In this document: piece after piece, positions 5,163 to 12,385 of the stretch
How the letters are laid out: the number at the start of each line of letters is the position of its first letter
How positions within the stretch are numbered: position 1 is the stretch's first letter
Notes under the pieces: model-generated
The model's database searches: none
Told to the model about the DNA's origin: nothing
The model's input: the letters and a program-made list of their open reading frames with translations, nothing else
Made by a program: the position numbers and the translations under genes
Assembly: GCA_023445495.1 (NCBI GenBank)
Contig: JAEXLC010000331.1
Span: 1-14,616 of the forward strand
Length of the DNA: 14,616 nt
Direction of reading: 5' to 3'
Source: Pseudomonadota bacterium
Lineage (GTDB): Bacteria > Pseudomonadota > Alphaproteobacteria > Sphingomonadales > Sphingomonadaceae

Positions 5163-6296
5163 ATGGCCGCCATGTCCGTACGTCCCTGGCGCGATATCGT
5201 CCGGCGGCCCAGCCGTCAGATCATGGTGGGTAATGTGCCCGTTGGCGGCGATGCGCCGGTGACGGTGCAGACCATGACCAACACTGCCACCTCCGACGCG
5301 CGCGCGACGATCGACCAGATCCGCCGCTGCGAGGATGCCGGCGTCGACATCATCCGCGTGAGCTGCCCGGACGTCGAATCGACCGCGGCGCTCAAGCAGA
5401 TCGTCCGCGCCAGCCGCGTGCCGATCGTCGCGGACATCCATTTCCACTACAAGCGCGCGCTCGAAGCCGCCGATGCCGGCGCCGCCTGCCTGCGCATCAA
5501 CCCGGGCAATATCGGCAGCGCCGACCGGGTGAACGAAGTGGTCAACGCGGCGAAGGCCAATGGCTGCGCGATCCGTATCGGCGTGAACGCCGGCAGCCTC
5601 GAGAAGGACCTGCTCGAGAAATATGGCGAGCCGTGCCCCGAGGCGCTGGTCGAGTCGGCGCTCGACCATATCAAGCTGCTCCAGGACCGCGACTTCCATG
5701 AGTTCAAGGTCGCGGTGAAGGCGTCGGACGTGTTCCTGGCCGTCGCCGCCTACCAGCAGCTCGCCGACGCGGTCGATTGCCCGCTCCACCTTGGCATCAC
5801 CGAGGCCGGCGGGTTCGTCGGCGGCACGGTGAAGTCGGCGATCGGCATCGGCTCGCTGCTCTGGTTCGGCATCGGCGACACGATCCGCGTCTCGCTCTCG
5901 GCCGAGCCCGAGGAGGAAGTCCGCGTCGGCTTCGAGATCCTCAAGGCGCTCGGCATTCGTAACAGAGGTGTCCGCGTCGTCAGCTGCCCGAGCTGCGCGC
6001 GCCAGGGCTTCGACGTGATCCGCACGGTGCAGGCGCTCGAGGACCGGCTCCAGCATATCCGCACGCCTTTGTCGCTCTCGGTGCTCGGTTGCGTGGTCAA
6101 CGGCCCCGGCGAAGCGCGCGAGACCGATATCGGCCTGACCGGCGGCGGCAATGGCAAGCACATGGTCTATCTGTCTGGCGTCACCGATCACACGGTGAAC
6201 GATGCCGACATGCTCGATCACATCGTCAAGCTGGTCGAGGCCAAGGCGGCGGAGATCGAGGCGGCTGGCGAGGCTGCGGCGCAGGCGGCCGAATAG
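5163..6296 (+). CDS. ispG: 4-hydroxy-3-methylbut-2-enyl diphosphate synthase (flavodoxin-dependent)
   Basis: 377 residues. IspG (GcpE) is the penultimate enzyme of the MEP isoprenoid pathway. It converts methylerythritol cyclodiphosphate to HMBPP using a [4Fe-4S] cluster, in the cytoplasm. The N-terminal TIM-barrel blocks are present: M-V-G-N-V-P-V-G-G, V-Q-T-M-T-N-T, I-I-R-V-S-C-P, V-A-D-I-H-F-H-Y, and R-I-N-P-G-N-I-G. The cluster ligands are Cys275, Cys278 (S-C-P-S-C), Cys310 (L-G-C-V-V-N-G-P-G-E) and Glu317, each offset by exactly five from the E. coli ligands as I remember them (270, 273, 305, 312). A second ATG at 5172 (MSVRPW) could be the true start; neither has a convincing ribosome site. 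It is a single-domain bacterial form without the inserted domain of plant enzymes. It heads a plus-strand run of five genes. Confidence 0.97.
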   Translation: MAAMSVRPWRDIVRRPSRQIMVGNVPVGGDAPVTVQTMTNTATSDARATIDQIRRCEDAGVDIIRVSCPDVESTAALKQIVRASRVPIVADIHFHYKRALEAADAGAACLRINPGNIGSADRVNEVVNAAKANGCAIRIGVNAGSLEKDLLEKYGEPCPEALVESALDHIKLLQDRDFHEFKVAVKASDVFLAVAAYQQLADAVDCPLHLGITEAGGFVGGTVKSAIGIGSLLWFGIGDTIRVSLSAEPEEEVRVGFEILKALGIRNRGVRVVSCPSCARQGFDVIRTVQALEDRLQHIRTPLSLSVLGCVVNGPGEARETDIGLTGGGNGKHMVYLSGVTDHTVNDADMLDHIVKLVEAKAAEIEAAGEAAAQAAE

Positions 6297-6299
6297 GCC

Positions 6300-6566
6300 A
6301 TGGCAAAGCCGCCGGTGCCGGTCGAGAAGCGCAACGCGGTGGCCACCGGCGCATCTGCGGCCGGCGCCTCGGCCATCGGCGCCCTTGCGCTCAGCGCCGC
6401 GATGATCGGCGGATTCGCACTCGGCGCGGTGGCCGTGGGCGCCGTCGCGATCGGGCGGCTGCGCATCGGCCGTGCCCGGATCGGCAAGCTGCGGATCGAT
6501 GAGCTGGAGGTCGGCCGGCTGATCCAGCTGGACGAAACCTCGAAGTCCGAAACGCGCGACTCGTGA
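6300..6566 (+). CDS. Small pentad-repeat (pentapeptide-like) protein
   Basis: 88 residues; the ATG is 3 bases after the ispG stop. Residues 15-74 are twelve consecutive five-residue units of the form x-[IVL]-G-x-[LVA]: ATGAS, AAGAS, AIGAL, ALSAA, MIGGF, ALGAV, AVGAV, AIGRL, RIGRA, RIGKL, RIDEL, EVGRL. This periodicity is that of a right-handed quadrilateral beta helix (pentapeptide-repeat type), and twelve units would make three turns. The first seven units have only small or hydrophobic outward residues, while the last five carry Arg, Lys and Glu, so the coil could be partly membrane- or protein-embedded. The tails (1-14 and 75-88) are polar. The function is unknown. Placement behind ispG suggests co-transcription, not necessarily a shared pathway. 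The first half could alternatively be read as a transmembrane hairpin. Confidence 0.75.
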   Translation: MAKPPVPVEKRNAVATGASAAGASAIGALALSAAMIGGFALGAVAVGAVAIGRLRIGRARIGKLRIDELEVGRLIQLDETSKSETRDS

Positions 6567-6597
6567 CGCCGGCACCGGGCGCAGCTAAGCGCCCCTG

Positions 6598-7491
6598 ATG
6601 CGCAACGTCACCCTCGCCCTGCTCGCCGCCTGCGCCGGCATCGCGCTCTATTCGATCATGGACGCGGTGATGAAGGGGCTCAGCCTCGTCATCGGCGCCT
6701 ATGCCGCGATCTTCTGGCGGCTGGTGGCAGGCGCGGCGATCATGACGCCGCTGTTCGCCTTTTCCGGGCAGCGCCTGCCCTCCGCCCGGGTGCTCCGCAT
6801 CCATGCCATCCGCAGCGTGGTGATCGCGGTGATGGCGATCGCCTTTTTCTGGGGGATCGTCCGCGTGCCGCTGGCCGAGGCGATCGCGCTCACCTTCATC
6901 GCCCCGCTGATCGCGCTCGCACTGGCGGCGGTCTTCCTGCACGAAAAGATCGGCACCCGCTCGATCCTCGGCTCGCTGCTCGGCCTGGCCGGGGTCGGCA
7001 TCATCCTGGCCGGGCAGCTGGGCGCGCCGCACCGGCCCGATTCGGCGCTGGGCATGGTCGCGATCCTCACCTCGGCGGTGTTTTACGCGGTCAACCTCGT
7101 CATCGCGCGGCATCAGGCGCAGCAGGCGGGGCCGATCGAGATCGCCTTCTTCCAGAACTGGATCATCCTCGGCCTGTTCGCGCTGCCGGCGCCTTGGCTG
7201 CTGGTGCCGCCGGCGCCCGGCCAATGGTGGCTGGTGGTGCTGGCCGCCGGGCTGGCGATCGTCTCGCTGCTGCTGCTCTCCTGGGCCTATGCCAGGGCGG
7301 AGGCGCAGGTGCTGCTCACCGTCGAATACACCGCCTTCATCTGGGCGGCGCTGATGGGCTGGCTGTTCTTCCGCGAGCCGCTGACCCTGCTCACGATCGG
7401 CGGCACCTTGCTGATCGTCGCCGGATGCGTGATGGCGGCACGCAGCAAGCCCGGCATCGCCGAGCCCGAAGTGGAGCCTGCCCTGTCATGA
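6598..7491 (+). CDS. EamA/DMT-family transporter
   Basis: 297 residues, about ten predicted membrane helices arranged as two EamA halves (about 5-140 and 150-285). Typical features are M-D-A-V-M-K in helix 1, the E-A-I-A-L-T-F-I-A-P-L block before helix 4, F-L-H-E-K-I-G at the end of the first half, and the matching E-Y-T-A-F-I-W-A-A-L-M-G-W-L-F-F-R-E-P-L-T in the second. DMT proteins move small metabolites (amino acids, nucleosides, S-adenosylmethionine and others) across the inner membrane; the substrate cannot be deduced here. The ATG at 6598 is 31 bases after the pentad-repeat gene, with only a weak ribosome site. Its stop overlaps the acetyltransferase start (ATGA, 7488-7491). Confidence 0.9.
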   Translation: MRNVTLALLAACAGIALYSIMDAVMKGLSLVIGAYAAIFWRLVAGAAIMTPLFAFSGQRLPSARVLRIHAIRSVVIAVMAIAFFWGIVRVPLAEAIALTFIAPLIALALAAVFLHEKIGTRSILGSLLGLAGVGIILAGQLGAPHRPDSALGMVAILTSAVFYAVNLVIARHQAQQAGPIEIAFFQNWIILGLFALPAPWLLVPPAPGQWWLVVLAAGLAIVSLLLLSWAYARAEAQVLLTVEYTAFIWAALMGWLFFREPLTLLTIGGTLLIVAGCVMAARSKPGIAEPEVEPALS

Positions 7492-7964
7492 TCGCCATCC
7501 GCACCGCCACCCCGCAGGACGTCGCGCTGATCCTCGACCTGATCCGCGAGCTCGCCGTCTATGAGCGCGAGCCCCATGCCGTGGTCGCGACCGAGGCGAT
7601 GCTGCACAAGGCGCTGTTCGAGACCCGTGTCGCCGAGAGCCTGATCGCCGAGCTGGACGGCAAGCCCGTGGGCTTCGCGCTGTTCTTCCACAATTTCTCG
7701 ACCTGGACCGGCAAGCCCGGCATCTATCTCGAAGACCTGTATGTCACCCCCGATGCGCGCGGCGCAGGCGCGGGCAAGGCGCTGCTCCGCCACCTGGCGG
7801 GCATCGCGCTCGATCGGGATTGCGGCCGCTTCGAATGGGCGGTGCTCGACTGGAACACCCCGGCGATCGATTTCTACCGGGCGATGGGCGCCGAGGCGAT
7901 GGAAGAATGGACCGTGCAGCGCGTCTCGGGCGATGCGCTGCTGAAGCTCGCCGGGCGCGGCTGA
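7488..7964 (+). CDS. GNAT acetyltransferase, SSAT-like
   Basis: 158 residues from the ATG at 7488 that overlaps the transporter stop. It shows a full GNAT fold: N-terminal I-R-T-A-T-P-Q-D (4-11), the acetyl-CoA loop L-Y-V-T-P-D-A-R-G-A-G-A-G-K-A-L-L (84-100), and the C-terminal W-A-V-L-D-W-N-T-P-A-I-D-F-Y-R (117-131) with Tyr130 as the probable general acid. The V-G-F-A-L-F-F-H-N-F-S-T-W block and the L-E-D-L-Y-V motif resemble spermidine/spermine and thialysine acetyltransferases, so a small polyamine-like or amino-acid amine is the likely acceptor (inference). Coupling to an EamA exporter would fit acetylate-and-export handling, but that is speculative. The stop overlaps the next ATG (TGATG). 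Confidence 0.9.
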   Translation: MIAIRTATPQDVALILDLIRELAVYEREPHAVVATEAMLHKALFETRVAESLIAELDGKPVGFALFFHNFSTWTGKPGIYLEDLYVTPDARGAGAGKALLRHLAGIALDRDCGRFEWAVLDWNTPAIDFYRAMGAEAMEEWTVQRVSGDALLKLAGRG

Positions 7965-8314
7965 TGGCGATCGACCAGGGCCTGGTCGATTGGGTGGCCG
8001 AAGCGATGGAGCCGGTCGGCACCGTCACGTCGAAGCGGCTGTTCGGCGGCGCCGCGCTCTACTGCGACGGGCTGGCCTTCGCGATCCTCGCCTTCGATGC
8101 GCTGTGGCTCAAGGCGGATGCCGGGAGCGCCGCCGAATGGGGCGATGCCGAGCGCTTCTCGGTCACGCGCGAGGACGGCAAGGTCCAGTCGCTCAACTAT
8201 CGTCGCGCGCCCGACGAGACCTATGACGATGCCGACGAACTGCGCCGCTGGGCGTTGCTCGCGCTGGATGCGGCAAGGCGCGCACCGCCGAAGAAGGCGA
8301 AGAAGAAGCGCTGA
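7964..8314 (+). CDS. TfoX/Sxy N-terminal domain protein
   Basis: 116 residues from an ATG sharing one base with the previous stop. It carries the TfoX N-terminal domain: M-E-P-V-G-T-V-T-S-K-R-L-F-G-G-A-A-L-Y (residues 16-34), then F-A-I-L-A-F-D-A-L-W-L-K-A-D and a C-terminal Y-D-D-A-D-E-L-R-R-W-A-L-L-A-L-D-A-A block. It lacks the C-terminal TfoX domain of gamma-proteobacterial competence regulators, as is usual for these short proteins, so a competence role should not be assumed. It ends in a lysine-rich tail (P-P-K-K-A-K-K-K-R) that could contact nucleic acid. Last gene of the plus-strand run. The composite hairpin repeat begins 10 bases after its stop. Confidence 0.85.
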   Translation: MAIDQGLVDWVAEAMEPVGTVTSKRLFGGAALYCDGLAFAILAFDALWLKADAGSAAEWGDAERFSVTREDGKVQSLNYRRAPDETYDDADELRRWALLALDAARRAPPKKAKKKR

Positions 8315-8324
8315 CCACTTTCTT

Positions 8325-8432
8325 CGTCATGCTGAACTTGTTTCAGCATCCAACGTGCGGCGCAGTGAAGCGCTTGAGCCTCTTGTCCTTCCTGCGCGGA
8401 TGGTTGGACCCTGAAACAGGTTCAGGGTGACG
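8325..8432. repeat. Composite inverted-repeat element, copy 1 (REPIN-like)
   Basis: 108 bp between convergent genes. The ends CGTCA (8325-8329) and TGACG (8428-8432) are inverted, and inner CCAAC (8350-8354) and GTTGG (8403-8407) are also inverted. Each end holds a small hairpin with a 5-base loop. The left is ATGCTGAA (8329-8336) with TTCAGCAT (8342-8349); the right is ACCCTGAA (8408-8415) with TTCAGGGT (8421-8428). A further GCGCAG/CTGCGC pair (8360-8365, 8392-8397) lies in the middle. This two-headed layout is that of REPINs. Its position suggests it also ends the two converging transcripts. Confidence 0.85.
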
Positions 8433-8437
8433 GCAGC

Positions 8438-9088
8438 CTAGCCGCCCCCCAGCACGTTGATCGTGAACGCCAGGATGCCCAGGTTGAACACGAAGGCCGC
8501 CAGGCAGTGCGCGGTCACCACGCGGCGCAGGCGCCGGCTCGAGATGGTCACGTCGCTGGTCTGGAAGGTCATGCCCAGGCAGACCGCGAAATAGAGGAAG
8601 TCCCAGTAATCGGGCTCCTTGGTGTCCGGGAATTCCAGCCCGCCCGAATCGGTGCCGTTCCGCGCCGCCGTGTAGAAGATATGCGCGTAGTGCAGCGCGT
8701 AGATGGTGTTGCTGAACGTCCAGCTCAGCGCCAGCGTGCCGAGGATCGCCGGCAGCGCCCAGGGGTTGGACTTGATCCCGCTCAGCAGCTCGGCGGCAAT
8801 CGAGGTGAACACCGCCGCACCGACCATCACCGTGATCAGCAGCAGCATCGGCCGGTTGGCATCGTTGCGGCAGGCGCTCTCGCGCATCCCGGTGGCGCGG
8901 TGGCTCAGCAGCGGGATCGTCGAAATCAGGAAGGCGGCCGCGCCGACATCGAACGCCAGCATCACGCCGAAATGCAGGCCGACTGTCGGCAGCAGGAACC
9001 AGGCGGATACGAGGGTCGCGCCGACGAACAGCAGGAAGCGCGGCGGCGCCACGACATTGCCGATGCCGCGGCGGTGCGGCTTGCTCAT
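8438..9088 (-). CDS. DUF1345 family membrane protein
   Basis: 216 residues; about six hydrophobic segments. The hallmark is the block P-D-Y-W-D-F-L-Y-F-A-V-C-L-G-M-T-F-Q-T-S-D-V (159-180), followed by S-S-R-R-L-R-R-V-V and a last helix (about 192-212) ending N-V-L-G-G-G. I recognise these as DUF1345 features; the family has no established function. The ATG at 9088 overlaps the upstream gene's stop (ATGA, 9088-9085). An open frame continues upstream to 9742, but that extension overlaps the preceding gene and lacks hydrophobic character, so it is a shadow. It is the last gene of the M61-ppa cluster. Its stop is 5 bases from the composite repeat. Confidence 0.87.
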   Translation of the reverse strand: MSKPHRRGIGNVVAPPRFLLFVGATLVSAWFLLPTVGLHFGVMLAFDVGAAAFLISTIPLLSHRATGMRESACRNDANRPMLLLITVMVGAAVFTSIAAELLSGIKSNPWALPAILGTLALSWTFSNTIYALHYAHIFYTAARNGTDSGGLEFPDTKEPDYWDFLYFAVCLGMTFQTSDVTISSRRLRRVVTAHCLAAFVFNLGILAFTINVLGGG

Positions 9089-9768
9089 GCCGGGCGCACC
9101 CAGCGCGGGTTGATCGCGCCGACCACGGCCAGCGCCAGCAGCGCCATCCAGCCATAGCTGTGCGCCTGCATCATCCAGGGGTGGTGCGGTTGGCTCAGCA
9201 GGAACCAGAGCGAGACCAGCCCGCCCGCCGCCAGCGGCACGGCGGTCAGCTTGGCGACCAGGGTCCCGCGCCATGCCAGCGCCGCCAGCATCAGCTCGCC
9301 AAGGCCGAGCAACGCGAACTTGGTGCGCACCGCGACGAACAGCATGTCGAACAGGCTCTGCGCATCGGGGCCGACCGGCAGTATCTGGAGCAGGATCACG
9401 CCTTCGACCTGGTCGAGCAGCGCGGCGGCGAACAGCACGCCCATCGCGGCCAGGCCAAGCGCGCGCGTGCCGTGGCGCAGCGCCCAGGCGCCGAGGATCA
9501 GGAAGGTCGCATAAGCGGGGATGAAGACGAGCGCGTCCCACCAGCTCGCGCTCAGCTGCGCGATGCGGAACTTCTCGGAACAGGGCGGGGCGCCGAACAA
9601 TTCGGCAAGCTCGGCCGGGCTGCGCACCAGCTCGAGCGCGATGATCGGCCCGGCACCGTGGGTGGGGCCGCAGGCGACGAGGTCCGGGATGCGCCCGAAC
9701 CCCATCGACGCTGCCAGCGTCGCCAGCCCGGCCACTGCGCACAGTCGCCAGGCCAGCGCGCCGTTCAA
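9085..9768 (-). CDS. Multi-pass membrane protein of unknown function
   Basis: 227 residues from a TTG start at 9768 whose last two bases lie in the ppa stop (TTGA). An AAGGAGG ribosome site about 10 bases upstream, inside the end of ppa, supports it. The frame opens further upstream, but that part is polar and antisense-like. There are six or so hydrophobic segments (about 5-22, 80-97, 103-120, 140-165, 172-192, 205-219). An N-terminal loop between the first two holds Cys33 and Cys63, a possible disulfide pair if it faces the periplasm. Conserved-looking pieces are F-I-P-A-Y-A-T-F-L (82-90) and L-L-D-Q-V-E-G (117-123). I do not recognise a family. Coupled to ppa upstream and to DUF1345 downstream. 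Confidence 0.75.
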   Translation of the reverse strand: MNGALAWRLCAVAGLATLAASMGFGRIPDLVACGPTHGAGPIIALELVRSPAELAELFGAPPCSEKFRIAQLSASWWDALVFIPAYATFLILGAWALRHGTRALGLAAMGVLFAAALLDQVEGVILLQILPVGPDAQSLFDMLFVAVRTKFALLGLGELMLAALAWRGTLVAKLTAVPLAAGGLVSLWFLLSQPHHPWMMQAHSYGWMALLALAVVGAINPRWVRPA

Positions 9769-10313
9769 GCCGCGTCGGCCTCCTTGGCCTTCTTCGCGGC
9801 TTCGATCGCTTCGATCACGATCTTCTTGGCTTCCTCGGCATCGCCCCACTGGCCGATGCGCACCCACTTCTCGGACTCGAGGTCCTTGTAGTGCTTGAAG
9901 AAGTGCTCGATCTGCTGGAGCACGATCGAGGGCAGGTCCTGCCGCTCGCCGATGTCCGAATAGTACGGGAAGGTCGAGTCGACCGGCACGCAGACCAGCT
10001 TCTCGTCGCCGCCGGCCTCGTCCTCGAGCTTGAGCACGCCGATCGGGCGGGCGCGCACGACGCAGCCCGGCACGAAGGGCGAGCGCGCGATGACGAGCGC
10101 ATCGAGCGGATCGCCGTCCGGCGACAGGGTGTGCGGCACGAAGCCATAGTTCGCCGGGTAGCGCATCGGGGTGTGCAGGATGCGATCGACGAAGAGCGCA
10201 CCGCTCTCCTTGTCGAACTCATACTTCACCGGCTCGCCGCCGACCGGCACTTCGATGATGACGTTCAGGCTGTTCGGCGGATCATCACCCACCGGAATAA
10301 GATCAATACGCAC
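9765..10313 (-). CDS. ppa: Inorganic pyrophosphatase (family I)
   Basis: 182 residues, the normal length for bacterial family I PPases, which hydrolyse cytoplasmic pyrophosphate to drive biosynthesis. The signature D-G-D-P-L-D is at 66-71. Active-site residues match the E. coli enzyme with a uniform +1 offset: Glu21, Lys30, Tyr56, Asp66, Asp71, Asp98, Asp103, Lys105, Tyr142, Lys143. The start is GTG (10313), with AAGGGAT about 9 bases upstream. The C-terminus is Lys/Ala/Glu-rich. It lies 42 bases after the M61 peptidase stop on the same strand, and a short GC hairpin there (arms 10334-10338 and 10343-10347) might modulate read-through. PPase is essential, so it may also have its own promoter within the M61 gene end; I cannot place one. 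Confidence 0.97.
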   Translation of the reverse strand: MRIDLIPVGDDPPNSLNVIIEVPVGGEPVKYEFDKESGALFVDRILHTPMRYPANYGFVPHTLSPDGDPLDALVIARSPFVPGCVVRARPIGVLKLEDEAGGDEKLVCVPVDSTFPYYSDIGERQDLPSIVLQQIEHFFKHYKDLESEKWVRIGQWGDAEEAKKIVIEAIEAAKKAKEADAA

Positions 10314-10355
10314 GCTGCTGTTATCCCTTAGCTGGGCGGTTGCGCCCCTCGAGCC

Positions 10356-12260
10356 TCACTTGGGCTGGAGGAGTTTGTCCAGGCCAGCCTCTCCTTCGCT
10401 TGTTTTTTCGAGGTGCGGATAGCGCAGCCCGTCATGATAGTCGATGGCCACGTCACGGTAGCGCGAGCCGCGCTTCACGGTGAGCTTGATCGGCTCCTTG
10501 CCGCCCTTGGCCAGCTTCACCGCGTCCTTCAGCTTGTCGCCGCTGAACACCGCGCCGTTCACCGCGACGATCTCGTCGGCCAGGGTGATTCCCGCGTCGA
10601 ACGCCGGGCTGCCCCACATCACGCCCGAAATGCCCTTGGGCCCGATCGACAGGCCGATCGAATAGGACAGGTCGGTGCTGGTCTTGGGCGTCACCTTGTT
10701 CGGGGTGTCGTTATAGACCAGCTTGTAGCCGTTGCGGGTGAAGCCATCGAGCGGCGCATGCTCGGAAACGTCGTTGACGCGCTCCTTGAGCAGCGTGCGC
10801 CAGTCATAGGGCAGGACCTGGTTGAGCGTCGCGACGACGTCGTCGAACGTATAGGTCAGCTCGCCGAAATCGCCGTCGCGGCCGCCGAAGAAGATATGCG
10901 CGAAATCGTCGATCGACTTGGTGCCGCCCGACTTCTCGCGCAGGATCGAATCGACTTCCATCCAGATCAGCAGGCCTTCGTTGTAATAGTCCTCGCTGCG
11001 CTGCCAGCTCACCCAGCCCTTGGGCGCGCGCGGGCTGATGACGGGGTCGTTGGTGGTGTCGCCCATCGGGCGCCAGGTGCGGCCCTGGCGATTGTCGAGG
11101 TTCGCGGCGATGTTGGCGTACGCGTCCAGCGTGTCGGCCTTGCTCACCAGCCCCGAGCGCGCCTGGAACACATAGCCCCAGAACTGGGTCTGGCCTTCAT
11201 AGACCCAGAGCAGCGAGCCGCGCATCGGCACGCGGTAGTCCGGGGTCCACAGGTCGGCGCCGCGGCGGAACTTGCCGTCCCAGCTATGGGTGTATTCGTG
11301 CGGGATCAGGTTGCGGCTGGTCGCCTTCTCGTCCCACTTGGTGAAATAGCCCAGGCCCGTGCCGTTCTCCGAGCTGCGGTGATGCTCCACGCCGATCCCG
11401 CCCAGCTCGTCGCTGATCGAGAGCAGGAAGCGGTAATGGTCGTAATGCTCGACGCCGAAGGTCTTCTTCGCCTGGTCGACCAGGTTCGCGTGCGCCGCGA
11501 TCTGCTCGGGCTTGGCGGCAAGCTCCTCGGCGCTGTCGGCATAGGTCTCGATGGTCACGCGGTCGCTCAGCTTGAGCTGGCGGTAATAGCGCCCGGCGAG
11601 CACCGGCGAGTCCATCAGGATGTCGTAACTGGTCTTGTCATAGCTGTAGACATTGCCGGCGACCTTGGCGTCCACCGCCGAGCTCGCGGTCCAGCCCGCC
11701 GGATATTTCACCTTCGCCTCGATCGGAATGCGGCGGACGAAATAGCCGGCCGGATAAAGGCTGAGCGAGAAGAACTGCAGGCTCATCAGGTTCGGCGTCA
11801 TCACGATGCGGCCCTGGTCGCCTACCGTGGCCGAGACGAAGTTGAAGCTGACATCGAGCTTTTTCGCGCCAGCCGGCACGTCGATATGGAAGGCATAGAC
11901 GTCCACCGGATCGCGCTTCCACGGGATCACCTTGCCGTTCGCCTTGATGACCAGGCCGCCGACCTTCTCGATCTCGCCGCGCGGGCCGTGCTTGCCGGGG
12001 ATCCACTTCGGATAGAGCAGCACCATGTGCCCGCTCTTCGCGACGGGGATCGTCTCCTTCATGTTGAAGATGCCGCGCACCGTGTCGGTCGCATCGATGT
12101 CGAGCGTCAGCGTGCCCGGATAGGCGGCATCGCGCGCATCGGGGATGGTGTTCGGATAGGGCGCGGTCTGCGCCGGCGCCGACTGCACCACCGAAGTCTG
12201 GGCGATGGCGGGAGCGGATACGGAAGCGAGCAGGGCAGCTGCGGCAAGCGCACGGATCAT
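10356..12260 (-). CDS. Exported M61-family metallopeptidase with PDZ domain
   Basis: 634 residues from the ATG at 12260. A frame extends 30 codons further (to 12350), but the chosen Met begins an ideal signal peptide (MIRALAAAALLASVSAPAIA|Q). An N-terminal beta domain (about 45-230) precedes the catalytic domain with zinc site H321-E-Y-T-H325 and the probable third ligand Glu355 (W-V-Y-E-G-Q). The G-I-G-V-E-H block upstream is typical of M61 glycyl aminopeptidases. A PDZ domain (about 535-605, G-L-S-I-G ... G-I-T-L-A-D-E-I-V-A-V-N-G) closes the protein. M61 enzymes of proteobacteria remove N-terminal Gly/Ala from peptides in the periplasm; I infer the same here. GAGAGG lies 12 bases before the ATG, slightly far. 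First gene of a minus-strand cluster leading into ppa. Confidence 0.93.
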   Translation of the reverse strand: MIRALAAAALLASVSAPAIAQTSVVQSAPAQTAPYPNTIPDARDAAYPGTLTLDIDATDTVRGIFNMKETIPVAKSGHMVLLYPKWIPGKHGPRGEIEKVGGLVIKANGKVIPWKRDPVDVYAFHIDVPAGAKKLDVSFNFVSATVGDQGRIVMTPNLMSLQFFSLSLYPAGYFVRRIPIEAKVKYPAGWTASSAVDAKVAGNVYSYDKTSYDILMDSPVLAGRYYRQLKLSDRVTIETYADSAEELAAKPEQIAAHANLVDQAKKTFGVEHYDHYRFLLSISDELGGIGVEHHRSSENGTGLGYFTKWDEKATSRNLIPHEYTHSWDGKFRRGADLWTPDYRVPMRGSLLWVYEGQTQFWGYVFQARSGLVSKADTLDAYANIAANLDNRQGRTWRPMGDTTNDPVISPRAPKGWVSWQRSEDYYNEGLLIWMEVDSILREKSGGTKSIDDFAHIFFGGRDGDFGELTYTFDDVVATLNQVLPYDWRTLLKERVNDVSEHAPLDGFTRNGYKLVYNDTPNKVTPKTSTDLSYSIGLSIGPKGISGVMWGSPAFDAGITLADEIVAVNGAVFSGDKLKDAVKLAKGGKEPIKLTVKRGSRYRDVAIDYHDGLRYPHLEKTSEGEAGLDKLLQPK

Positions 12261-12385
12261 CGGTGGAAGCGACCTCTCATTTTGAAGCGACGGGTCATAG
12301 GACCCTGCGGGCAGAGGCGTAAAGACCTGCGCGTAATGGCAATCCTTCACGGGACGCTAACCATTGCGCGCTACTCGTTTCCGCC

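Noticed and set aside
5079..6575. 498-codon antisense frame across ispG and the pentad-repeat gene
   Set aside because: It spans two real genes and shows only codon-shadow composition (D, R, H, A).
7964..8314. Competence regulator TfoX/Sxy
   Set aside because: Only the N-terminal domain is present; short proteins of this kind are common and not shown to control competence.
8315..8437. tRNA, small RNA gene or CRISPR array in the intergenic gaps
   Set aside because: No cloverleaf or regularly spaced repeat was seen in any gap; this gap is filled by the composite inverted repeat.
10334..10347. Possible terminator between the M61 peptidase and ppa
   Set aside because: The 5-bp stem has a 4-base loop and no following T-tract on the minus strand; too weak to call a terminator.
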